Positions 35,621 through 42,558 of a stretch of DNA of 64,000 nt are shown here, in pieces. The notes below the pieces were generated by a model. It saw nothing but the letters and a program-made list of their open reading frames with translations, had not been told where the DNA came from and did no database searches. Positions within the stretch are counted from its first letter, which is position 1. Each line of letters starts with the position of its first letter. Source of the DNA: Acidithiobacillus ferridurans (GTDB lineage Bacteria; Pseudomonadota; Gammaproteobacteria; Acidithiobacillales; Acidithiobacillaceae); assembly GCF_003966655.1 (NCBI RefSeq), contig NZ_AP018795.1, forward strand, positions 1,939,501-2,003,500, given 5' to 3'. The translations under genes were made by a program, and so were the position numbers.

Positions 35621-37471
35621 TCATTGCGCCGCATGAGGGCGTAGCAAGCGCATGGGCAGGGAGGTGTAGGCCAGCACATCCTCAATCGTCACAATAGCGA
35701 TAACATCTTCGTGATGTAGCGGGGGATCGATCCGGCAGAGTAGCGCACATTCCTGATGGGTGGCACGGAATCTGGCGACCAAGTCATATATTTGGCAATC
35801 CACAGGAACACTAAACCAATCCTCGCTGGCAAAATTCTCTATGGGGGTGGAGGTTTGTCGGTGTCGCAGCAGCTCACGCACGCGCGGGGCGGTCAGTACC
35901 GCACGGGGTTGTGTCCCTTCGAGGACCAGGATATGTGGTATTTCACGGCCGCGATGGAGCAGTACCGCGATATCTGCCAGCGTTCGGTTACCTTTTACCC
36001 GGATCAGCGGAGTCTCCATAAACTCTCCGGCCGGACGCATCAGGTAGAGGTTGCTGTGCCGCGCCTCAGGGATAAAATGACCGCGGCGGATCAGTTTGCG
36101 CGTGTAAATCGTCTCCCTGGTGATCAATCGACGGACTCCAAAGGCCAGAGAGGCAACGATAATCAAGGGGATGATAATGTGGTAGTCGCTGGTCATTTCA
36201 AAAATCATCACGGCACCAGTGACGGCGGCACCGGTAGATGCGGCGACCATCCCGGCCATCCCCAAGGCGGCCGCGATGGTCATGCTGATCCCGATTCCCG
36301 GCAGTAAATGATTGGCGATGACGGCATATAGCCCGCCCAGGACTGCCCCGACATACAGTGAGGGAGAGAATACACCACCCGACCCTCCGGAACCCAGTGT
36401 AACGGAAAAAGTCAGGATCTTCAGTAAAAGCAGGAGCAGGAGAAAACCGGGCTGTGTAATGACGCCGTCGAGAATATCCTGAACCGTCGCATAACCCACG
36501 CCTTCAACGTAGTAATGACCGGTAAAGGTGATCATGAAATAAATGACCAGGCCTACGCCCAGCATGCCCGCGGCGTGTCGTGCGTAGGGATTTTTGATCC
36601 AGCGCTCGAAGCGAGCCTCCGTCCAATATAGACTGCTTGTAAACAGCAAACCGGCCCCGCCCGCCAAAAGACCGAGCAGAACATAGGCGGCATAGGCACC
36701 GGCGCTTTGGTGCATGGTCCGGTTGATGATGTGCTGAGAGATGATAAACGACGGATAATCACCCAGAAACAGGCGTGATACGAAGGCGGCGGTGCCTGTG
36801 GCGATCATGACCGGAACAAGGGTTCGCGCACTGACTTCCACCAGCATGAGCTCGATCGCAAACAATATGCCGCCCACCGGTGTGTTGAACGTCGCGGCAA
36901 TACCGGCGCCCGCTCCCGCCGCAATCAGCCCCAGTCTCTGCCATTCTTGCAACCGCAGCCACTGGGCCAGGCTGGAGCCGAAGGCGGCTCCAATCTGAAT
37001 AATCGGCCCCTCCCGTCCTACCGATCCGCCACTGCCGATACTGATGGAAGACGCGAGCGCCTTCACCAGAACCACCACGGGCCGAATAACGCCGCTCCCA
37101 TAATAAATGGCATCCATAACTTCGGGTACGCCGTGCCCTTTGGCTTCTGGCGCAAAAGTCCGGACGAGCCAGACCACCACCAGTCCGCCGAGAACAGGGA
37201 CCAGCACTACCCCTAAACCCCAGAAGCTGGCTGCGGAATGCTGCAAGTCATCAAAGCTTGAGGAAATCTGACCGAAGAAGAAGGCATTATGCATCAGACC
37301 GATCAGGCGCCGGAAAGCGACCGCACCCAAGCCCGCGACAATCCCCACAAAGAACGCCAGCACCAGATGAAAGGCCGGGTTCGTCCGAAACACCCCCTGC
37401 CATCCCTGGACGTTGCGTTCCATAACGAGGGTATCCATGTTGGCAGGCAGGGAAGCATCGTTGACCATCAC
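35621..37471 (-). CDS. ClC-family chloride transporter with C-terminal CBS domains
   Basis: This 616-residue protein has a ClC core with GSGGSVGREGPIIQIGAAFG near residue 142 and GSGGSGGVFSPSLYVGAVLG near 350. From about residue 470 two CBS domains follow (RVKGNRTLADIAVLLHRGRE, then ENFASEDWFSVPVDCQIYDL). Its first 71 codons and promoter are part of the 374-bp repeat and occur again at 46649-46860. It is divergent from a truncated lysR start here. The intact LysR gene, about 9.4 kb away, is probably its original neighbour and regulator. Confidence 0.92.
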   Translation of the reverse strand: MMVNDASLPANMDTLVMERNVQGWQGVFRTNPAFHLVLAFFVGIVAGLGAVAFRRLIGLMHNAFFFGQISSSFDDLQHSAASFWGLGVVLVPVLGGLVVVWLVRTFAPEAKGHGVPEVMDAIYYGSGVIRPVVVLVKALASSISIGSGGSVGREGPIIQIGAAFGSSLAQWLRLQEWQRLGLIAAGAGAGIAATFNTPVGGILFAIELMLVEVSARTLVPVMIATGTAAFVSRLFLGDYPSFIISQHIINRTMHQSAGAYAAYVLLGLLAGGAGLLFTSSLYWTEARFERWIKNPYARHAAGMLGVGLVIYFMITFTGHYYVEGVGYATVQDILDGVITQPGFLLLLLLLKILTFSVTLGSGGSGGVFSPSLYVGAVLGGLYAVIANHLLPGIGISMTIAAALGMAGMVAASTGAAVTGAVMIFEMTSDYHIIIPLIIVASLAFGVRRLITRETIYTRKLIRRGHFIPEARHSNLYLMRPAGEFMETPLIRVKGNRTLADIAVLLHRGREIPHILVLEGTQPRAVLTAPRVRELLRHRQTSTPIENFASEDWFSVPVDCQIYDLVARFRATHQECALLCRIDPPLHHEDVIAIVTIEDVLAYTSLPMRLLRPHAAQ

Positions 37472-37633
37472 TACACTCCGGGGACTCTTTTTTTGAAACT
37501 ATGCTATTCTTGTTGCCAAAGCAAATCGAGTTAATCGAAAACAATATCGGAGGACCCGATGAAGATAGATGCCGAGCAGTTGCTCACCCTCCTCGCGGTT
37601 GCAGAAACAGGCAGTGTCAGCGAAGCCGCACTA
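37260..37633. repeat. 374-bp direct repeat, left copy
   Basis: This covers the first 71 codons of the ClC gene, the divergent promoter region and the first 25 codons of lysR. It recurs in the same orientation at 46649-47022 without indels and with about five mismatches, so it is near 99% identical. The outer side of this copy continues into the full ClC gene, while the inner side breaks inside lysR into unrelated DNA. Confidence 0.95.
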
Positions 37634-37636
37634 TGA
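37559..37636 (+). pseudogene. LysR-type regulator, N-terminal fragment
   Basis: GGAGG precedes ATG 37559 and the frame reads MKIDAEQLLTLLAVAETGSV up to SEAAL, then TGA. The first 25 residues match the full LysR protein encoded at 46948, including its helix-turn-helix start. The fragment ends exactly where the 374-bp repeat ends. Confidence 0.9.
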
Positions 37637-37679
37637 ACCGCCGTTTTGGTATGGTGCGCCCGGCAGGGCGCACGCAACC

Positions 37680-38125
37680 GCAAAGAGCCGGGCGTGGCGA
37701 AGGACTCGGACGTCGAGACATTCTGCGCCTTGCGGCTGTTCATCGACTCGTGGCGCTGGCAAGGGGTGCCGTGGTACCTGCGTTCCGGCAAATGTCTGGC
37801 AGCAACAGCGGCGGAGGTTCTGGTGGAACTGAAACCGCCACCGCAAAGACTGTTCGACGATTCGGCGCCGGTGGACGGCCGGGCCAATTATCTGCGCTTC
37901 CGGCTCTCTCCTAACTCAGCCGTTGCCCTCGCCGTGCGCGTCAAGCGCGCAGGCAAGGAGTTCGTCGGCGAGCAGCGCGAACTCTACCTACTGAATGAAC
38001 AGCCAGGAGAGGAAGCCCCCTATGAGCGACTGTTGAGTGACGCCATGGCAGGCAATGGAGCACTGTTCACCAGTGAGGAGGCGGTTGAGGCCGCTTGGGT
38101 GGTGGTCGATCCTGTGCCCGGCTAG
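37680..38125 (+). pseudogene. Glucose-6-phosphate dehydrogenase (Zwf) internal fragment
   Basis: The frame reads AKDSDVETFCALRLFIDSWR, then GVPWYLRSGKCLAATAAEVL, then PPPQRLFDD and YERLLSDAMAGNGALFTSEE, ending WVVVDPVPG. This is the C-terminal domain of Zwf. The N-terminal coenzyme domain and the final residues are missing. It sits directly inside the left repeat, at the broken edge of the inserted segment. Confidence 0.87.
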
Positions 38126-38161
38126 TCCGGGAGGAAGCGACCTAAGCACAAAAAATCGCTC

Positions 38162-38193
38162 TTGACATTACCCTTGGCTTCAATGTTTATCAT
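38162..38193 (+). promoter_or_regulatory. Candidate MerR/CueR-type promoter for the copper genes
   Basis: TTGACA (38162-38167) and TATCAT (38188-38193) are separated by 20 bases, longer than the usual 17 and typical of promoters activated by MerR-family regulators. An inverted repeat, ACATT-12-AATGT (38165-38169 and 38182-38186), is centred in the spacer. The copper-type genes start 85 bases further on. No merR/cueR gene is visible in the window. Confidence 0.5.
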
Positions 38194-38278
38194 GGACATA
38201 TGGTCGGTTATAGCTAGGCTGTCAGCAGCCTCCGTAAACGTGACCTATAGCTGGCTGTGCCGCGAAGAGGTGCATTTA

Positions 38279-38971
38279 ATGGACGACAAAACCGGTGGAC
38301 ACCTAGAGATTGGCATAGACGGGATGACCTGCGCCTCTTGTAGCACGCGGGTGGAGCGGGCGCTGGGCAAACTGCCCGGCGTGACCTCGGCCAATGTGAA
38401 CCTGGCGACCGAGCGCGCCGAGGTGCTTTTCGACCCACAGCAACTCGATGCCGCACGCATCGCCGAGGCGATCCGCGAGTCTGGCTACACACCGGCCGAG
38501 GTGCTGCCCCAGGATAAGGCGAAAGTCGTCACCCAATTGCAGGAACAGTGCCGCCGGGTCGCCTTCATCGGCGATGGCATCAATGACGCTCCAGCGCTCG
38601 CACAGGCTAATGTCGGCATTGCACTCGCTTCAGGCACGGACATCGTCATCGAAGCAGCAGAGGTGACCCTCTCACGCAGACAACTCGGCGAGGTGGTCAC
38701 GGCACTGACGGCGGCACGGCGCACCCTGAGCAATATCCGCGGCAATCTGTTCTGGGCCTTTTTCTACAATATTCTACTGATCCCTGTTGCGGCTGGCGTG
38801 GCCGCGCCTATCGGCATCCATCTGAATCCGATGGTGGCTGGCGTAGCCATGGGGCTGTCCTCCGTCTTCGTGCTCAGCAACAGTTTGCCCCTTAAACGGC
38901 TCAAGGCTTATGTACCAACGGTAACGCCGGGTGCTGTACAGAATACCGCACTCGAACCTGCTCATTCCTGA
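38279..38971 (+). CDS. Internally deleted copper P1B-ATPase: HMA domain joined to the C-terminal P-domain end
   Basis: This 230-residue frame begins with a heavy-metal-associated domain (GMTCASC at about residues 17-23) and continues in frame at VLPQDKAKVVTQLQ into FIGDGINDAPALAQANVGIA, and then the last two transmembrane helices (NLFWAFFYNILLIPVAAGVA, HLNPMVAGVAMGLSSVFVL). The first six helices, the actuator domain and the DKTGT phosphorylation site are absent, so it cannot pump. It may be a deletion relic, or a small membrane copper-binding protein. The frame is open throughout and a plausible promoter precedes it. ATG 38279 is the first start near the HMA domain. Confidence 0.8.
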   Translation: MDDKTGGHLEIGIDGMTCASCSTRVERALGKLPGVTSANVNLATERAEVLFDPQQLDAARIAEAIRESGYTPAEVLPQDKAKVVTQLQEQCRRVAFIGDGINDAPALAQANVGIALASGTDIVIEAAEVTLSRRQLGEVVTALTAARRTLSNIRGNLFWAFFYNILLIPVAAGVAAPIGIHLNPMVAGVAMGLSSVFVLSNSLPLKRLKAYVPTVTPGAVQNTALEPAHS

Positions 38972-38998
38972 GCGATCGTTCAAACGAGGAGAATCCTA

Positions 38999-39394
38999 AT
39001 GAGTCAGTTCGTTTTCAGCGTACCCGCCAAGGGCGATTTTGAAACCACCGTGGCGCAGGTCACTGCGGCCCTCAAGGTGGAAGGCTTCGGTGTGCTCACC
39101 ACGATTGACGTGGCCGCGACGCTCAAGGCCAAACTGGGCATTGAGGGACAGCCCTATGTCATTCTCGGGGCTTGCAACCCGCACTACGCTCATCAGGCGT
39201 TGGAGGCCGATCCCGACATCGGTGCCTTGCTGCCCTGCAACGTGGTGGTGCGCACCGAGGCCGATGGCAGCGTGAGCGTGGTGTTCATGGATCCCGCAGC
39301 TGTACTCGGCATGGTGGACAGGCCGCAAATTACCGCCCTCGGCATCGAGGTGCGCGACAAACTCCAGCGTGTGGCTGATGCCGTGCGCGGTTGA
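38999..39394 (+). CDS. DUF302 family protein
   Basis: This 131-residue protein fits DUF302: SVPAKGDFETTVAQVTAALK, then GFGVLTTIDVAATLKAKLG, YVILGACNPHYAHQALEADP and GALLPCNVVVR. The NPHYAHQ and LLPCNVV blocks are diagnostic. AACGAGGAG lies close before ATG 38999. DUF302 genes often sit with copper and sulfur genes, as here between the CopA remnant and a CopZ-like gene. The molecular role is not established. Confidence 0.85.
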   Translation: MSQFVFSVPAKGDFETTVAQVTAALKVEGFGVLTTIDVAATLKAKLGIEGQPYVILGACNPHYAHQALEADPDIGALLPCNVVVRTEADGSVSVVFMDPAAVLGMVDRPQITALGIEVRDKLQRVADAVRG

Positions 39395-39455
39395 ATAATA
39401 CCTATACGAGCGTATTGAATATCCCTTTTACTTCATTCCCAACAGGAGAAAACCC

Positions 39456-39662
39456 ATGAGCGAGACCCATCTGAAGATCACCGGCATGACCTGTGGGCAT
39501 TGCGTGCGGGCCGTGACGAAGGCGCTGGAAGGCGTATCTTGCGTTGAAAAGGCCGATGTCGCCCTCACGCCAGGAGAAGCTGTAGTGCATGGTCAGGCGA
39601 GCGCTGCCGCATTGATCGCAGCGGTCAAGGAAGAAGGCTACGACGCGGCTGTGCAGGACTGA
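39456..39662 (+). CDS. CopZ-like copper chaperone (HMA domain)
   Basis: This 68-residue single HMA domain has the metal-binding motif GMTCGHC at about residues 9-15 and the usual beta-alpha-beta-beta-alpha-beta length. CAGGAG precedes the ATG. It would bind Cu(I) in the cytoplasm and pass it to a P1B-ATPase. The adjacent CopA-like gene lacks its pump core, so the partner may be encoded elsewhere. Confidence 0.9.
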   Translation: MSETHLKITGMTCGHCVRAVTKALEGVSCVEKADVALTPGEAVVHGQASAAALIAAVKEEGYDAAVQD

Positions 39663-39666
39663 AGCC

Positions 39667-39906
39667 ATGGCGAAGGTGCTACTCTACACCAGTCCCGGCT
39701 GTCCGGACTGCGCCGCTGTCAAGCGCTACCTCGAAATGCACGGTGTCGCTTTTGACGAACGCGACGTCACCGCGCCGGGCGTGGCCGAAGAAGCGAAATC
39801 CCGCTACGGCGTGCGCGTCGCGCCGATCACCGTGATCGACGGCGGGGCGCTGTACGGTACTTTTGCCGAACAGAAATCGCGGCTCGATGCTGCATTCGGT
39901 GGTTGA
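39667..39906 (+). CDS. Glutaredoxin
   Basis: This 79-residue thioredoxin-fold protein has the dithiol site CPDC at about residues 12-15, in the segment LYTSPGCPDCAAVKRYL. It also has the cis-Pro region VRVAPITVIDG. It lies 4 bases after the CopZ-like gene. It probably reduces disulfides or glutathionylated cysteines, possibly in the copper chaperone. Confidence 0.88.
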   Translation: MAKVLLYTSPGCPDCAAVKRYLEMHGVAFDERDVTAPGVAEEAKSRYGVRVAPITVIDGGALYGTFAEQKSRLDAAFGG

Positions 39907-39930
39907 ATGCAGTGTATCAGGAGGCTTGAA

Positions 39931-40353
39931 ATGGACCGGAAAACCATCAGGCGTTTGGGTCTTGCCGCAGCGTGCGCGGCATTTATTGTTTCGCCCGCCT
40001 TCGCACAGGGCATGATGGGCGGCCCCGGCATGATGCCACACATGCCGATGGTGGCGGTTCAGCATAGTCTTCCACGCCAAGCACCCGCAGCGATTTCCCG
40101 CTACGGCTGCATGAGTTGTCATGCGGTGGGGCATGGTGTCGTCGGACCTGCCTTCGAATGGGTGGCCTGGAAATATCAAAAGCAGCCCGATGCCCTGGCG
40201 CGGGTTTCCTCCTTCATAGAGCACGGCGGAACATCCACATGGGGCGGCATGATGCCTGATCTAAACGTACCCGATGCAACCGCCCGGGATATTGCGCAAT
40301 GGATACTTAAACTCAAACCCGTACAGCCGCCGCAGACGCAGGGAGAGCACTGA
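39931..40353 (+). CDS. Periplasmic c-type cytochrome
   Basis: This 140-residue protein has a signal peptide (RLGLAAACAAFIVSPAFAQ) and a Met/Gly-rich N-terminus (GMMGGPGMMPHMPM) that could bind copper. One heme site, CMSCH, lies near residue 61, and GGMMPDLN may supply the distal Met ligand. AGGAGG precedes ATG 39931. It is the last gene of the copper-type set in the inserted segment and may take part in periplasmic electron transfer. Confidence 0.85.
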   Translation: MDRKTIRRLGLAAACAAFIVSPAFAQGMMGGPGMMPHMPMVAVQHSLPRQAPAAISRYGCMSCHAVGHGVVGPAFEWVAWKYQKQPDALARVSSFIEHGGTSTWGGMMPDLNVPDATARDIAQWILKLKPVQPPQTQGEH

Positions 40354-40719
40354 ACTGGGTTGACATGAAGGTTCGCATGTATTTTTCGGCGCCTCGGGTT
40401 GGGGGCCAGTCGTGGTATTCTTGGTTATGCTGGCGGTGCTGCTCACCGTGGCACGCTCGGCCTGGGGATAACGCACCATGCAACCTCCGGGGCGGGCTCA
40501 TTAATAGGGCGGTTAGAATTCTCGAAAACCATTCTCAAAAACTAATGGGTTATAGCCATAATAATTTCGAGGACATGGTGGCCAAGCTGCCGAACGGTCG
40601 CTTACGCTGTCCTGCCGCTGTTTGAGCCCAGATGGCTGGTAGCAGTAGAGGATTGTTTGATGCCTGACTGTGCCCTGGTATGCAACTGCCGACGTGCTCC
40701 GTTCCGGGCGATTGCCGCT
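40354..40719. other. Intergenic stretch with no supported gene
   Basis: A short hydrophobic reading (VVVFLVMLAVLLTVARSAWG, ending at about 40470) has no start codon in frame and may be the tail of a lost membrane protein gene. Nothing else was recognised. Confidence 0.4.
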
Positions 40720-41643
40720 TCAGCCCTGAAAACCCGATTTTAACTCCAGGAAAAACCATGGGGCTCCCACCAACAGATACCAGTAATAGGTAAAAAAACG
40801 CCAGCCCAAGAGGCTGAATCCCACGTCGCCCCTTGCCATGGTGCTGCCAAACAAAAGTGCGTAAGCTGCGCCTACAGTTCCGGCACCGCCCGGCAGGATG
40901 CTAAGTTGTACGGTTAGGTTGAGCAGGGTTTGGCTTACAATCAGGTAAGGGACGCTCACTACGACACCGGCGTAGGCCATGAGTATCCATAAGATCAGAT
41001 ACCGGGGGAGCCAATAGCCTGCGGTGCTGCCAAAGATCAACCAGCGGTGGCGCCAATTCATGGTTTTGATCAGCCCCGCCGCTCGGGCGAAACGATGAAC
41101 GGAACGTGCAACGGAAAACCGGTGACGACGATACCAGCGTACCTGCCGCAGCAGATAGTCGATCCATAACAATAAGCGCCGATGCTCGATGTGCCAGGCC
41201 AAGATCGCGATGATGAAAGTAGATAATACCGTAATAAGCAGCGTGACAAAGGCGCTCAGATTGGGAACATGGCGTGACGCAGAAACCATGATGAGGGTGG
41301 CGCCGGAGAATAATAGGATAATGAACAATAGGTCGAAAATGATGATGAGCACCAACAATCCGCCGGAATGGCCTATATCCACTCCCCGGCGGCGCAAAAA
41401 CAGGATATAGGCGACGCCCATACCGGATGCCGCCGGTGTGGCCGCTCCGGCAAATTCCGCAGCCATGACGATACCCATGGACCTGTGCAAGGCCAGACCG
41501 ATATGTAAAAGGCTGCAGAGAATGCGCAGTCGCGCTCCCTCAAAAATCCAGCTGATCAACATCAGTGTCACCATTACTAACAAAATCAGTGGTGGAATAT
41601 TCAACAAGAGCTGCAGGGTCTGTCTGTTGATGAAGAGGAACAA
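40720..41643 (-). CDS. Flippase-like membrane protein (lysylphosphatidylglycerol synthase TM region/UPF0104 family)
   Basis: This 307-residue protein has seven to eight transmembrane helices. AAEFAGAATPAASGMGVAYI near residue 60 and SILPGGAGTVGAAYALLFG near 255 match the conserved polar motifs of the LPG_synthase_TM (AglD-like) family. The soluble synthase domain of MprF is absent, so it is probably a lipid flippase or transporter of unknown substrate. It is downstream of a GNAT gene on the same strand. Confidence 0.75.
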   Translation of the reverse strand: MFLFINRQTLQLLLNIPPLILLVMVTLMLISWIFEGARLRILCSLLHIGLALHRSMGIVMAAEFAGAATPAASGMGVAYILFLRRRGVDIGHSGGLLVLIIIFDLLFIILLFSGATLIMVSASRHVPNLSAFVTLLITVLSTFIIAILAWHIEHRRLLLWIDYLLRQVRWYRRHRFSVARSVHRFARAAGLIKTMNWRHRWLIFGSTAGYWLPRYLILWILMAYAGVVVSVPYLIVSQTLLNLTVQLSILPGGAGTVGAAYALLFGSTMARGDVGFSLLGWRFFTYYWYLLVGAPWFFLELKSGFQG

Positions 41644-41793
41644 GGGTATCAGAGATACCCCAAGCGCAATGACGAGAATTATCCAGAATTACCGGTGCAT
41701 GGAGGTAGGTCCTGTTGGTGAGGTGCTTGGGGGCTGCGCTATGCAATCAACACTCTCTATTTCAATCATCGGTTCGGCAGTGGGCGATTTCGG

Positions 41794-42516
41794 TCAACGG
41801 AGATCCTTGGCGACGCAGATATTGAATACCTCTTCGCTAACGCTACCTGCAAATATCGTTGTCTTTATCCGATCATGGACCCCCAGACCGTAGCGTTGGT
41901 ATGCGTGTTCCGGATGATGGTTTTTGCAGGAGAACAATTTGCCATAATAGCGCGGATGATCTGTTTTTCTCAGGCGCTCTTCGAAAGCCCGCCACAGGCA
42001 GCGGACAAGGCCATAACCGCGAAACCCGGGTAATACATTAAAATGCATGTGGGCGGCCTGCCGGGGGCGGCGGGGCCGTTCGCGAAAGCTGTGGGTAAGT
42101 AGCCATTCCACGAATTGCGAACTGCGCGGGTGATGCGCATAGGCCCCGGATACGGATTTGAGCAGCATGCGCAATGTGGCTGCCGAACCCGCATAGACCA
42201 GATAGCGATCAAAAGAAGGCGGCGCTCCCAGCAAATAACCGACAACCCGGCCGTTATGCGTGGCCACATAGGCCCAATCCTCGGCATAATCCAGATAGGG
42301 ATTGACCATAAGATCGGCGAAAAGCTCGCGATCGCAGAATATGGCATCTATTGGGTTGCCGAGGAATCCCGTTTCGCAACAGATATGTCTGATTTTCGCT
42401 CTGTCGGCATTCCGATAGGGGCGGATGCTGAACCCGGCAGATTTCCCTAACCAAAAGCCGTTCGTAATGATCGAATCTTCGGGCATGTCGGCATAAGCGG
42501 GGTGAGATCCTGCCAT
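41794..42516 (-). CDS. GNAT-family N-acetyltransferase
   Basis: This 240-residue protein reads as a GNAT enzyme. It has SIRPYRNADRAKIRHIC at the start of the fold, a VATHNGRVVGYLLGAP strand, and HMHFNVLPGFRGYGLVRCLW as the acetyl-CoA motif A (consensus QxxGxG, here RGYG). C-terminal YYGKLFSCKN and AYQRYGLGVHDR complete the fold. The acceptor substrate is unknown. It lies 42 bases downstream of the H+-ATPase gene. Confidence 0.78.
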   Translation of the reverse strand: MAGSHPAYADMPEDSIITNGFWLGKSAGFSIRPYRNADRAKIRHICCETGFLGNPIDAIFCDRELFADLMVNPYLDYAEDWAYVATHNGRVVGYLLGAPPSFDRYLVYAGSAATLRMLLKSVSGAYAHHPRSSQFVEWLLTHSFRERPRRPRQAAHMHFNVLPGFRGYGLVRCLWRAFEERLRKTDHPRYYGKLFSCKNHHPEHAYQRYGLGVHDRIKTTIFAGSVSEEVFNICVAKDLR

Positions 42517-42558
42517 AATTGCTTTTTCCTCAGAGAATGCAGCGAATATCTCTCCCTG

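Noticed and set aside
40390-40470. A hydrophobic peptide (VVVFLVMLAVLLTV) after the cytochrome c gene
   Set aside because: The frame has no start codon and is closed by a stop just upstream, so it is at most a gene tail.
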